Source: DATJBF01 sp035516795 (lineage in GTDB: Bacteria; Verrucomicrobiota; Verrucomicrobiia; Palsa-1439). From it: 64,000 bases of DNA. Shown here piece after piece: positions 8,600 to 16,533 of the stretch. A model generated the notes under the pieces. That model was given only the letters and a program-made list of their open reading frames with translations, made no database searches and was not told the origin of the DNA. The stretch's first letter is position 1. The number at the start of each line of letters is the position of its first letter. The stretch covers positions 14,312 through 78,311 of the forward strand of contig DATIZX010000064.1 of NCBI GenBank assembly GCA_035516795.1. Reading direction: 5' to 3'. Both the position numbers and the translations under genes were made by a program.

Positions 8600-9481
8600 A
8601 TGCAGGACACCATGGTCGCCAACCAGACTGTGTCGCGTTTGCGCCATCCCGAGTGGATCCGACAACGCACGCCCGGTGGTGAACGCTACATTCATCTCAA
8701 GAACGTCCTCGGCGAATTCAAACTCCGCACCGTTTGTGAAGAGGCCAAATGCCCGAACATGGGCGAGTGCTGGAGCCACGGCGCGGCGACGTTCATGCTG
8801 ATGGGCGACGTCTGCACGCGACGCTGCCATTTCTGCGCGGTGGGAAAGGGCAAGCCCGGGCCGCTCGACCCGGCGGAACCGGAGCGTGTTGCGTCCGCAG
8901 TCGAAGTTCTTGGATTGGATTACGTCGTGCTCACGTCCGTCGACCGCGACGATCTGCCGGACCAAGGTTCGACGCATTTTGCGGCGACCATCGAGGCGAT
9001 CCACCGACGGCGTCCAGCGTGTGGCATCGAGGCTTTAATCCCCGATTTTCGAGGCGAACGAGACTGCATTGCTCGTGTGGCGAATGCGCCGTTAAGGGTG
9101 CTGGCGCACAACGTCGAAACCGTGCCGCGTTTGTACAAACCGGTTCGGCCGGGCTCGGTGTACGAACGGTCTCTGGACGTGCTTTCGCTCGCCAAGGAAG
9201 TTCTACCCGACCTGCTGACAAAATCCGGGTTGATGCTCGGTCTTGGTGAGACCAACGAAGAAGTCCTCGCTGTGGCTCGCGATCTTCGGGCGCATGGATG
9301 CGACATTCTCACCCTCGGCCAGTATTTGCAGCCTTCGCCAAATGAGTTGCCGGTTCAACGCTACCTGCCGCCAACCGAGTTTGCCGAGTTGCGCGCTGCG
9401 GCGCTCGCTCTCGGTTTCCGCCACGTCCAATCCGGCCCGCTCGTCCGCAGTTCTTACCACGCTTGGGAGCAAGTTCGGTAG
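8600..9481 (+). CDS. lipA: Lipoyl synthase (radical SAM)
   Basis: 293 residues. LipA inserts two sulfurs into protein-bound octanoyl chains to make lipoyl cofactors for 2-oxoacid dehydrogenases and glycine cleavage. The auxiliary cluster motif CEEAKCPNMGECW and the radical SAM motif CTRRCHFC are both intact, and the C-terminal RSSYHA serine that ligates the auxiliary cluster is present. The start could be ATG 8600 or ATG 8612. No lipB lies next to it in the window. It is divergent from the sensor kinase at 8430. Its TAG stop is followed two bases later by a 9-bp palindrome. Confidence 0.96.
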   Translation: MQDTMVANQTVSRLRHPEWIRQRTPGGERYIHLKNVLGEFKLRTVCEEAKCPNMGECWSHGAATFMLMGDVCTRRCHFCAVGKGKPGPLDPAEPERVASAVEVLGLDYVVLTSVDRDDLPDQGSTHFAATIEAIHRRRPACGIEALIPDFRGERDCIARVANAPLRVLAHNVETVPRLYKPVRPGSVYERSLDVLSLAKEVLPDLLTKSGLMLGLGETNEEVLAVARDLRAHGCDILTLGQYLQPSPNELPVQRYLPPTEFAELRAAALALGFRHVQSGPLVRSSYHAWEQVR

Positions 9482-9483
9482 TG

Positions 9484-9504
9484 GAACGGGCGTCCCGCCC
9501 GTTC
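9484..9504. repeat. Palindrome directly behind lipA stop codon
   Basis: GAACGGGCG-TCC-CGCCCGTTC is a perfect 9-bp stem with a 3-base loop. It begins two bases after the TAG of lipA. No T-run follows, so it is more likely a dispersed palindromic repeat than a classic terminator, though it could still protect or stop the transcript. Confidence 0.6.
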
Positions 9505-9607
9505 ATTCTTCGCGCGGTTGCACACGCATCTTTGCCTGTTACTCCGAGCTTTTCCTTTGTCAGATTTTCGAGTATGTGAATATCGTCGGTCGTTACTAGG
9601 TGAGACC

Positions 9608-11053
9608 ATGACGAAGCAAGAGCCCTATGAGGATGGAACCAACGTTCCAGCAGGCACGAAGTTCTATGGGCTCGTTCAGAGGACTACAGATTGGTATTTG
9701 CCGCACCAATCAACGGCACCGGCAAACTGGCAAGAGAAATGGGCAAGGCTTCGGACCCGCTTTGAGCGAATTGTCGATGAACGCCGGCCGCTTGAATGTG
9801 TACTGGTTCAGACACGCGTCCCGGCGCATGCGCGAGATTCTGTCAATCGTGCGTTTCTCCAAGGCTACAGGATGATCCAGTCAAGAGGTGGCCTGTCACG
9901 AGAGATGTCCCAGTTGTTCACTCCTGAAGGTCACCCGTTATTCGGGGCGTTTCCCATTCGCGATGCTGAGGGCAAGCCAATGTGCAACAGCGTTGGAGAA
10001 CCGTTCGCGCTTCGCTTTGGATTGTTTCGCCAATTCACGCTTCATCCGAAATTGCACGATTCCAACGAATCGCGCCCTTTGCCAGTTCCTGAATTGACAG
10101 AACTTGTACGTGATGGCATGAGCCTCTTGTATCAGTTGCCGGCAAATGTCGCCGTGTCCCTTTGGCGAAACTGGCAGTCCGGTTTCTCGCGGGATAGGAG
10201 CCCGAGTGAAGGGCTCTGGCTGGATGCATTGTTTGAATTTTCATGGCAAGGGCAACCAGGTGATCCACTTTATGCGAAACGGTACGCGTGGTTGGGGAGC
10301 GTCTCTATTGAGCTTGTCGGGAAAGGTTTGTTTCCCCGGCTGCCCGATGAAGAAATCCTTCCGCTAGAAGTTCCTATTCCACATGAGAACGGCTATCCAA
10401 TGGCTTATTATTCGAGGCTTCCCGACCTAGCCAGAGCTTCTGTCGCTGCCATCGACGAAATTCTTGAGCGGGCGAGAACTGGGGCGACTACCATTCAGTC
10501 GGGAGACTCACGCACTTCAAAAAATGAGGAGACTATGCCAACACAGCGATTTAATCTCAAACGCCTCGGGCAACTAGAGGAGCTCCTCGACATCGAATAC
10601 GAGAAGCTCCATGAATTTGAAAAAGCAATCTCACTCGCGGATGGCATTAGCCAGAAGATCGCACTCCGCCAGCAGATCAAACGTGACCTGACTCCACGCC
10701 TTCGCAAGCTGGAGCAGGAATACGCCGAATTGCTAGCCGGAGGGGTCAGAACGGACGAGATACCAGAGGCAGAGGCTGGAGTCCTCATTACCGAAGTTGC
10801 GGATGCCGTAGCCAAGATAGAAGAGAAAAAGCCGGCGGATGTCCCTCAGGAAATGCTCCGGTTGCTCACTGAAATTCGTGGTAAACTCGACGAGCCCGGC
10901 AAGAGCGCGTCCGCCAAACTCAAGGTAACTCTGCCAATTATTCCGCTAATTTCCTCTTACGAGATGGAGTTGGACACGGAGGGATTTGTCACGCAGGTTT
11001 GGCGAAAGGCGCGAGACTTTTTTAAGAAGGTCGTTCCGAGAAACCCTCGATAG
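9608..11053 (+). CDS. Unrecognised two-part protein with coiled-coil C-terminal region
   Basis: 481 residues from ATG 9608, chosen because GGTGAG lies just upstream; an upstream TTG-type extension to 9518 looks non-coding. Residues 1-300 form a domain I do not recognise (KFYGLVQRTTDWYLP, GLFRQFTLHPKLHDSN). After a linker (QSGDSRTSKNEET) a second module starts with FNLKRLGQLEELLDIEYEKL, a heptad-like helical hairpin, and ends with a conserved-looking tail (AKLKVTLPIIPLISSYEMEL). From memory, that tail and helical hairpin resemble adaptor segments found with bacterial STAND/NACHT conflict proteins; this is unverified. A second ribosome site precedes an in-frame ATG at 10535. Probable accessory or conflict gene. 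Confidence 0.7.
   Translation: MTKQEPYEDGTNVPAGTKFYGLVQRTTDWYLPHQSTAPANWQEKWARLRTRFERIVDERRPLECVLVQTRVPAHARDSVNRAFLQGYRMIQSRGGLSREMSQLFTPEGHPLFGAFPIRDAEGKPMCNSVGEPFALRFGLFRQFTLHPKLHDSNESRPLPVPELTELVRDGMSLLYQLPANVAVSLWRNWQSGFSRDRSPSEGLWLDALFEFSWQGQPGDPLYAKRYAWLGSVSIELVGKGLFPRLPDEEILPLEVPIPHENGYPMAYYSRLPDLARASVAAIDEILERARTGATTIQSGDSRTSKNEETMPTQRFNLKRLGQLEELLDIEYEKLHEFEKAISLADGISQKIALRQQIKRDLTPRLRKLEQEYAELLAGGVRTDEIPEAEAGVLITEVADAVAKIEEKKPADVPQEMLRLLTEIRGKLDEPGKSASAKLKVTLPIIPLISSYEMELDTEGFVTQVWRKARDFFKKVVPRNPR
10535..11053 (+). CDS. Possible internally initiated C-terminal product of the preceding gene
   Basis: Inside the 9608 gene an in-frame ATG at 10535 is preceded by GAGGAG at a good distance (ATGAGGAGACTATG). 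Initiation here would give a 172-residue protein made only of the coiled-coil module and tail, starting exactly at the domain boundary. Such nested products are known in some defence operons. Whether it is made is unknown; the site could be chance. Confidence 0.35.
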   Translation: MPTQRFNLKRLGQLEELLDIEYEKLHEFEKAISLADGISQKIALRQQIKRDLTPRLRKLEQEYAELLAGGVRTDEIPEAEAGVLITEVADAVAKIEEKKPADVPQEMLRLLTEIRGKLDEPGKSASAKLKVTLPIIPLISSYEMELDTEGFVTQVWRKARDFFKKVVPRNPR

Positions 11054-11160
11054 GCTCGTCGCAGCAAGCCGCGTCGAACGCGGCGAGCCAGCTTCAATCG
11101 GCGCAGATTGCGACCCAGGAACGAACTCTGGAGTCGTCGTTAAGACTGTCTCCGGAGCTC

Positions 11161-11469
11161 TTGGGTGCCATTTCCCATTTGCACACGACCGAGGAAATTC
11201 GAAATAGCGTAACACGCGTTCTTTCACATCCTGATTATCCGCACTGGATGTCGGTTTCGGGTAGGCTAGTTCGCAACCCTATCTGGAACCAAATCCCTAA
11301 GAAACGTCAGAACGAAATGCTCCGATTGCATCAACTTAGCGGACCTTCGCCTCCAACGGTCATGCATCTTGATATGCTGTTAATTCGACGTAAGGTGCGG
11401 ACATTTTCCATGGCGAAGCAGACGCCACTACCAAAAAGGGGTGAGTTTCCTGTATACTGTCCAGCATGA
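11161..11469 (+). CDS. Probable small protein or frameshifted extension, start unclear
   Basis: The frame is open from 11026, overlapping the end of the previous gene, to TGA 11467-11469. It reads like protein throughout: a glutamine-rich helix (SSQQAASNAASQLQSAQ), then LSPELLGAISHLHTTEEIRN and HPDYPHWMSVSGRLV. No ATG or GTG exists before residue positions around 11248; TTG 11161 is the earliest usual start. It is in the -1 frame relative to the upstream gene, so it could be a frameshift product, a gene broken from its start, or a TTG-started gene. Its stop overlaps the next ATG by four bases. No family recognised. Confidence 0.4.
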   Translation: MGAISHLHTTEEIRNSVTRVLSHPDYPHWMSVSGRLVRNPIWNQIPKKRQNEMLRLHQLSGPSPPTVMHLDMLLIRRKVRTFSMAKQTPLPKRGEFPVYCPA

Positions 11470-11702
11470 GAGAATTTGTCCGAAGTTTTGAAGCGAAGGA
11501 CGACAAGGGGAACGTCTATCACTTGCAGGTTTACCAGTTCGTGACTGAAAGGGGAACCAGCTCCCATCCTGAAAGGACAGTCTCGGATTTGACAGAGGTT
11601 GTTACTACGGATGGTGAACCGGTTAGTGGCGTTTCCAGAGGCGTCTACCGGCTTGTTCTCAGGAATATTATCGTTCGCTCTGACGATCCGAAGGCGCCAT
11701 AA
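11466..11702 (+). CDS. Small hypothetical protein
   Basis: 78 residues (REFVRSFEAKDDKGNVYHLQ...) with a beta-rich look and no known motif. The ATG overlaps the preceding TGA by four bases, suggesting coupling, although a TATACT element at 11453-11458 could also serve as a -10 box for its own transcript. Real-gene evidence is the balanced composition and clean start; function unknown. Confidence 0.5.
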   Translation: MREFVRSFEAKDDKGNVYHLQVYQFVTERGTSSHPERTVSDLTEVVTTDGEPVSGVSRGVYRLVLRNIIVRSDDPKAP

Positions 11703-11868
11703 ACAACTTTCGATTGGCAGCGGGCGGACGATTTCCTGCGCAGGCAACCTCCCCCCGTCTAAAGGTTTCTCAGATGGTACCCAAACTCGGGGGTTACCCT
11801 TTGCCCTTTAAAAGCTCCCGCGCAGGCTGAAGCCCTGGTCGCCTACGGCGCTGCCACAGGCGGGTAAA

Positions 11869-11887
11869 CCTGCGACTACAGTTTTGT
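11869..11887 (-). repeat. Dispersed repeat, inverted copy of 5243-5261
   Basis: Nineteen bases identical to the complement of 5243-5261, within a 240-base non-coding gap between a small hypothetical gene and tRNA-Pro. The flanking sequence (11815-11870) is also GC-rich and palindromic. Nothing else was recognised in 11703-11944. Confidence 0.65.
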
Positions 11888-11944
11888 TAGCGGTTCTAAC
11901 TCGCAGTTTTCGCAGGTTGCCTCGGATTGTCGCAAATGGCAAAG

Positions 11945-12022
11945 TGGTCGGGGCGGCGGGATTTGAACCCGCGACCTCTTGGTCCCGAACCAAGCGCGCT
12001 AGCCAAGCTGCGCTACACCCCG
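11945..12022 (-). tRNA. tRNA-Pro (anticodon CGG), CCA encoded
   Basis: The 78-base minus-strand sequence folds as a standard cloverleaf. The acceptor stem CGGGGTG pairs with CGCCCCG (one weak pair), the anticodon stem CTTGG/CCAAG holds the loop TTCGGGA with CGG at positions 34-36, and the T arm contains GGTTCAAATCC. The terminal CCA is encoded. The sequence is close to bacterial proline tRNAs reading CCG codons. Confidence 0.95.
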
Positions 12023-12073
12023 ACACGCTGACGGCACTTAATCACAACTTCAGCCACACGACAAACAGGAAAA

Positions 12074-12727
12074 TTATGCCGTTTTCGTTTCCAACCGGTA
12101 GCGGACAAATTCGATAATCATCGGCAATATCGAAATGAAAATAATCGCCAGTTCGACAATCGCAAAATGCTCCTTCACGAATCTCAATCCACCAAACCAA
12201 TAGCCGCCGTACAGCAATGCCGCGACCCATAATACACCGCCGGCGACATTATAGGCGGTGAACTTCAGATATTTCATGTGGCCAATCCCGGCTACGAATG
12301 GCGCAAACGTCCGCACAATTGGCACGAACCGCGTGATGATAATCGTCTCACCACCGTACTTCTCGTAAAACGCATGCGTCTTGGCCAAGTACTTCGGCTT
12401 GATGATTCGTGGGAATTTTACGGACAACTTGTCCCCGAAAAGGCGGCCCACCGAATAATTGGTCGTATTCCCGCCGACCGCTGCCAAGGTCAGCAAAACG
12501 AACAACCATCCCACGCTCATGGGACTTTCTGGTGTGGCGGCCAATGCGCCTGCGGCAAACAACAGCGAATCCCCCGGTAAAAACGGCGTCACTACAAAAC
12601 CTGTCTCGGAAAAAATGATCGCAAATAAAACCAGATAGGTCCATGCCGTACCATGTTGGATCATCGCATCGTTCAAATGCTTGTCCAAATGCAGAAACAA
12701 ATCGACGGCCTGGTGGATCCATTCCAT
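12074..12727 (-). CDS. DedA family membrane protein
   Basis: 217 residues with four to six hydrophobic spans. Family signatures are visible: FLPGDSLLFAAGALAA near residue 55 and the amphipathic stretch RFVPIVRTFAPFVAGIGHM near residue 135, which carries the conserved arginines. DedA/SNARE-associated proteins help recycle lipid carriers or move phospholipids across the inner membrane; several members translocate undecaprenyl phosphate. It is divergent from ispH, with tRNA-Pro behind it. Exact substrate unknown. Confidence 0.9.
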   Translation of the reverse strand: MEWIHQAVDLFLHLDKHLNDAMIQHGTAWTYLVLFAIIFSETGFVVTPFLPGDSLLFAAGALAATPESPMSVGWLFVLLTLAAVGGNTTNYSVGRLFGDKLSVKFPRIIKPKYLAKTHAFYEKYGGETIIITRFVPIVRTFAPFVAGIGHMKYLKFTAYNVAGGVLWVAALLYGGYWFGGLRFVKEHFAIVELAIIFISILPMIIEFVRYRLETKTA

Positions 12728-12827
12728 AAAGGGCCGCTAAGTCTAACACACTGCGCCAATCTTGTCAGGCACGAAGATGATTCGAAATACTCGCCGGCGC
12801 GACGTTCTTGACTCGGCAGGGTTTTGG

Positions 12828-12856
12828 TTGAACTTGCGATGTATTTACAGTATTAA
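12828..12856 (+). promoter_or_regulatory. Candidate sigma-70 promoter of ispH
   Basis: TTGAAC (12828-12833) and TATTAA (12851-12856) are separated by exactly 17 bases. The -10 box ends only nine bases before the ispH ATG at 12866, so a transcript from here would be almost leaderless; no Shine-Dalgarno sequence is seen. Assignment is by consensus match only. Confidence 0.4.
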
Positions 12857-12865
12857 ATCCTCGAA

Positions 12866-14122
12866 ATGAGTATTCCCAGCGTCGCAGAAGCGCCGAAACC
12901 GAAACGTGTCAATTTGCGTCGGCCCGACATTATGGAGGCCGTTCGCGAACAAGTGGAACTGCATTACCGCAGCCAGATTGTGGAGAAACTGCGGCAACGC
13001 GGCGGCGAATTTCAGGCCGCCGGATTGCGCGTGCGTCTGGCGAAAGAATTCGGCTTTTGTTACGGGGTCGAGCGAGCGATCGACCTCGCCTACGCCGCAC
13101 GGCGGGTGTTCCCCAACCAGCCCATCTACATTCTGGGCGAAATCATTCACAACCCGGAAGTCAACGAGCAACTCATCGCGATGGGCATCAAGTTTCTTTC
13201 CGGCCCCATCAAGAGCGCCAGCATCGACGACCTCAAGGAAGACGACGTGGTCATCATTCCGGCCTTCGGGGCGGAAGTCGCCACGATGGACAAGCTGAAG
13301 GCCAAGGGTTGCCAACTCGTGGACACCACGTGCGGCGACGTGATGAGCGTTTGGAAGCGTGTCACCCAAAATGCCAAGGAACAGTTCACCTCCATCATCC
13401 ACGGCAAATCGAAGCACGAAGAAACCAAGGCCACAAGCTCGCGCGCCACAGCCAACGGCGGCGGGCATTATCTCGTCGTGCTCAACCTGCCAGAAACGGA
13501 GTACGTCTGCAATTACATCCGTCACGGCGGCAACAAGGCGGAATTCCTCGCGAAATTTGCCCGCGCCCACTCGCCCGGTTTCGATCCGGATTTGCATTTG
13601 GAATCCATCGGCGTGGCCAACCAAACCACCATGCTGCGCAGCGAGACCGAGGAAATTCAACGCCGTTTGCGGCAAGCCATGATCGACCGGCACGGGGCGG
13701 CGGAAATCGACAAGCATTATCGGATGTTTGATACCATTTGCGGCGCCACACAGGAACGACAGGACGCGCTAATCCATCTGTTGCAGGAACGGCTTGACAT
13801 GATGATCGTCGTCGGTGGGTACAATTCCAGTAACACTTCACATCTGGCGGAAATGAGCGAAGGACGTATGCCGACCTTTTTCATTCGCAACGCCAGCAAG
13901 ATTCTTTCCGACAAATCCATTCTGCATTTCAACCTCCACAAACAGGAGGAAGTTCTTACCGAGAATTGGCTGCCAAACGGCAATCTTTACATTGGCATTA
14001 CCGCCGGCGCCTCTTGTCCCAACAACCTGATCGACGACGCGGTTCGCCGCCTTTTCGAACTGCGCGGCGTGAATGTGGATAGTTTGATCGCCGCCAGCGA
14101 GAATTCCCCGCCAAATTCCTAG
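12866..14122 (+). CDS. ispH: 4-hydroxy-3-methylbut-2-enyl diphosphate reductase
   Basis: 418 residues. IspH performs the last step of the MEP pathway, reducing HMBPP to IPP and DMAPP with a [4Fe-4S] cluster. The three cluster cysteines appear in FGFCYGVERA, VDTTCGDVM and GASCPNNLIDD. The protein is about 100 residues longer than the E. coli enzyme, with an N-terminal extension and internal inserts as in the long cyanobacterial/plant type. The gene lies between divergent dedA and glycogen phosphorylase. Start is supported by the promoter position rather than by an SD. Confidence 0.95.
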   Translation: MSIPSVAEAPKPKRVNLRRPDIMEAVREQVELHYRSQIVEKLRQRGGEFQAAGLRVRLAKEFGFCYGVERAIDLAYAARRVFPNQPIYILGEIIHNPEVNEQLIAMGIKFLSGPIKSASIDDLKEDDVVIIPAFGAEVATMDKLKAKGCQLVDTTCGDVMSVWKRVTQNAKEQFTSIIHGKSKHEETKATSSRATANGGGHYLVVLNLPETEYVCNYIRHGGNKAEFLAKFARAHSPGFDPDLHLESIGVANQTTMLRSETEEIQRRLRQAMIDRHGAAEIDKHYRMFDTICGATQERQDALIHLLQERLDMMIVVGGYNSSNTSHLAEMSEGRMPTFFIRNASKILSDKSILHFNLHKQEEVLTENWLPNGNLYIGITAGASCPNNLIDDAVRRLFELRGVNVDSLIAASENSPPNS

Positions 14123-14165
14123 CACGGCACGGTTCCTGCCCTGAATCCGCGGCAAATTAGAATTT

Positions 14166-16364
14166 ATGGATAAAGCGCCCTTAAAATTCCACACAGTTCC
14201 GATGGCGGACATTGAATTGCCGAAAGAAGTTTCACGCCTCGGCGAACTGGCTTACAACCTGTGGTGGACCTGGAATCCGCCGGCGCGTCGGATGTTCGCC
14301 CATATCCAGCCCGGTTTGTGGGCCATCTACCGCAACCCCGTCGAGTTGCTCATCAATATCGAGCCCAGTCATTGGGAATCCCTGCTGGAAGATGATGTAT
14401 TCCTGACCATGTACAAGTCGGTGCTTCGCGAGTTCGACACGTACATGAAATCTCTCAACGATACCTGGTTCGCCAAAAACCATTCCGGCTATCAAGGCGG
14501 CCCGTTTGTTTATTTCTCAACCGAATTTGGATTTCACGAGTGCCTTCACACTTATTCAGGCGGCCTTGGCGTGCTCTCGGGCGACCACTGCAAGTCCGCC
14601 AGCGATTTGGGATTGCCTTTCATCGGCATTGGTCCTTTGTACAAAAATGGCTATTTCGTGCAGGAAATCGAGCCGGATGGACGCCAGCAACATTTTTACC
14701 CCGCCTACGATTTCTCGCGTTTGCCGATTCTCCCGCTGCTGGGTGACAATGGACGGCATCTCACAGTCAGTGTTGATTTCCCCGACCGGGAAGTGTTCGC
14801 CCGCGTCTGGGTGGCCCAGGTCGGTCGCGTCCCCGTGCTGCTGCTCGATACCGATACCACGAAGAACAATCCTGCCGACCGCCCGATCACCGGCCAGCTT
14901 TACGTCAGCGGGCGTGAGATGCGGATTTGCCAGGAGATCGTCATCGGCGTTGGCGGCGTGCGCGCTTTGCAGGCGTTGGGCATAGAACCGGCCTGCTGGC
15001 ACATGAATGAAGGTCACTGCGCTTTCCTCGCCCTCGAACGCATGCGCAGCCTCATCAAAGGCGGCGTGAGTTTTGCCGACGCCAGCCGCGAGGTTGCCAA
15101 GAACTCGGTCTTTACCACCCATACGCCGGTGCCGGCCGGCAATGAGGCATTCGATACCGCTCTCATCCGCAAGTACTTCAAACGTTGCTGCGACGAACTC
15201 GGTGTCAAACCCGACAAGCTTATCGATCTCGGTCTCTCCTCCCCCGGCCAGACGAATCAGCAGTTCAGCCTCACCGTGCTGGCGATTCATCTTTCGACCT
15301 TCTGCAACGGCGTCAGCCAACTCCACGGCAAAGTCAGCAACGACATGTGGCGTCACGTATTCAAGGGGCTAAAGCCGGGCGAAAACCCCATTCAAGCGAT
15401 TACCAACGGCATTCATACCCAGACGTGGATGGGATTCCAGATGGCCGAGATGTACGACAAATATCTCACGCCCGCCTGGCGTGACAATCTCATGGATGAC
15501 ATCTTCTGGAAACGCGGCGTCGCCAACATTCCCGACAAGGAATTGTGGGACGTCCACAACCTCCAGAAAGAAAACCTGATTCGCTTTGTTCGCGGTCGCG
15601 AACGCACCCACCTCGCGCGCCACGGCGCCTCGCCCGACGACCTGCGCAGTGTCGAGCAGTTGTTGGATCCGCAAGTGCTCACCATCGGTTTTGCGCGACG
15701 ATTTGCCACTTACAAACGCGCCGACCTGTTGCTTCGAAACACTGACCGCCTGCGTTCGATTCTCAAGAATCCCGAGCGCCCCGTTCAAATCATTTTCGCC
15801 GGCAAAGCCCATCCCGCTGACAAACCCGGCCAGGAACTTATCCGCCATATTTTCGAGATTTCCCGATACAGTGATCTCCGCGGCCACATCCTGTTCGTCG
15901 AAAACTACAACATGCGAGTCGCCCGAATGTTGGTGCAAGGCGTCGACGTCTGGCTGAATAATCCGCGGCGTCCACTCGAAGCCAGCGGTACCAGCGGGAT
16001 GAAGGCGCCTGTCAACGGCGGCATCAATTTCTCCGTAGCGGATGGCTGGTGGTGCGAAGTCCGAAACGCGGGCGCCGGTTGGACGATTGGCAATGCTCAC
16101 GATAATGCGAACGTCGAGCAACAAGACGCCGAAGACAGCCAGTCGCTCTACGATATTCTTGAGAAGAAGATTGTGCCGCTCTTTTACGAACGCGACAGCA
16201 ACGATGTACCTACCGGCTGGATCAAGATGATGAAGGCTTCGATCGCGACGGTCGTCCCCCGGTTTTCAACGGCCCGCATGGTCCGCGATTATACTGAACA
16301 GGCTTATCTCCCCGCCGCCAAACGTGCCGGCGCCGTCACGACTCAGCAAGAACAGACGTGGTAG
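14166..16364 (+). CDS. glgP: Alpha-glucan (glycogen) phosphorylase
   Basis: 732 residues, the size of the shorter prokaryotic GlgP type with an N-terminal DUF3417 region (LAYNLWWTWNPPARRMF). It releases glucose 1-phosphate from glycogen or maltodextrin by phosphorolysis. The PLP-lysine region is visible as ASGTSGMKAPVNGGINFS, with DGWWCE following, and the catalytic-site neighbourhood HMNEGHCAFLALER is present. It starts 43 bases after ispH, possibly co-transcribed although the pathways are unrelated. Confidence 0.95.
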   Translation: MDKAPLKFHTVPMADIELPKEVSRLGELAYNLWWTWNPPARRMFAHIQPGLWAIYRNPVELLINIEPSHWESLLEDDVFLTMYKSVLREFDTYMKSLNDTWFAKNHSGYQGGPFVYFSTEFGFHECLHTYSGGLGVLSGDHCKSASDLGLPFIGIGPLYKNGYFVQEIEPDGRQQHFYPAYDFSRLPILPLLGDNGRHLTVSVDFPDREVFARVWVAQVGRVPVLLLDTDTTKNNPADRPITGQLYVSGREMRICQEIVIGVGGVRALQALGIEPACWHMNEGHCAFLALERMRSLIKGGVSFADASREVAKNSVFTTHTPVPAGNEAFDTALIRKYFKRCCDELGVKPDKLIDLGLSSPGQTNQQFSLTVLAIHLSTFCNGVSQLHGKVSNDMWRHVFKGLKPGENPIQAITNGIHTQTWMGFQMAEMYDKYLTPAWRDNLMDDIFWKRGVANIPDKELWDVHNLQKENLIRFVRGRERTHLARHGASPDDLRSVEQLLDPQVLTIGFARRFATYKRADLLLRNTDRLRSILKNPERPVQIIFAGKAHPADKPGQELIRHIFEISRYSDLRGHILFVENYNMRVARMLVQGVDVWLNNPRRPLEASGTSGMKAPVNGGINFSVADGWWCEVRNAGAGWTIGNAHDNANVEQQDAEDSQSLYDILEKKIVPLFYERDSNDVPTGWIKMMKASIATVVPRFSTARMVRDYTEQAYLPAAKRAGAVTTQQEQTW

Positions 16365-16533
16365 GGTAAGCTTTCAACCGTCAGCGTTCAGAACGAAGCC
16401 GAACTCCTTTGTTTCCTTCGTTATCTTCTGTTCCAAACCTCTGAATTCTTCGCTTCCTCCATCCTCAAATCACGCATCAGTCTGGTGAAGGATTTCTCGT
16501 AGACACTGCGGTTCTTCCAGTGGCGCTTGCCGC

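Noticed and set aside
9518..9607. N-terminal extension of the 9608 gene
   Set aside because: The 30 extra codons follow the lipA palindrome directly, look non-coding, and a ribosome site precedes ATG 9608.
12845..13717. 290-codon minus frame opposite ispH
   Set aside because: Antisense shadow; ispH has all cluster cysteines in the other strand.
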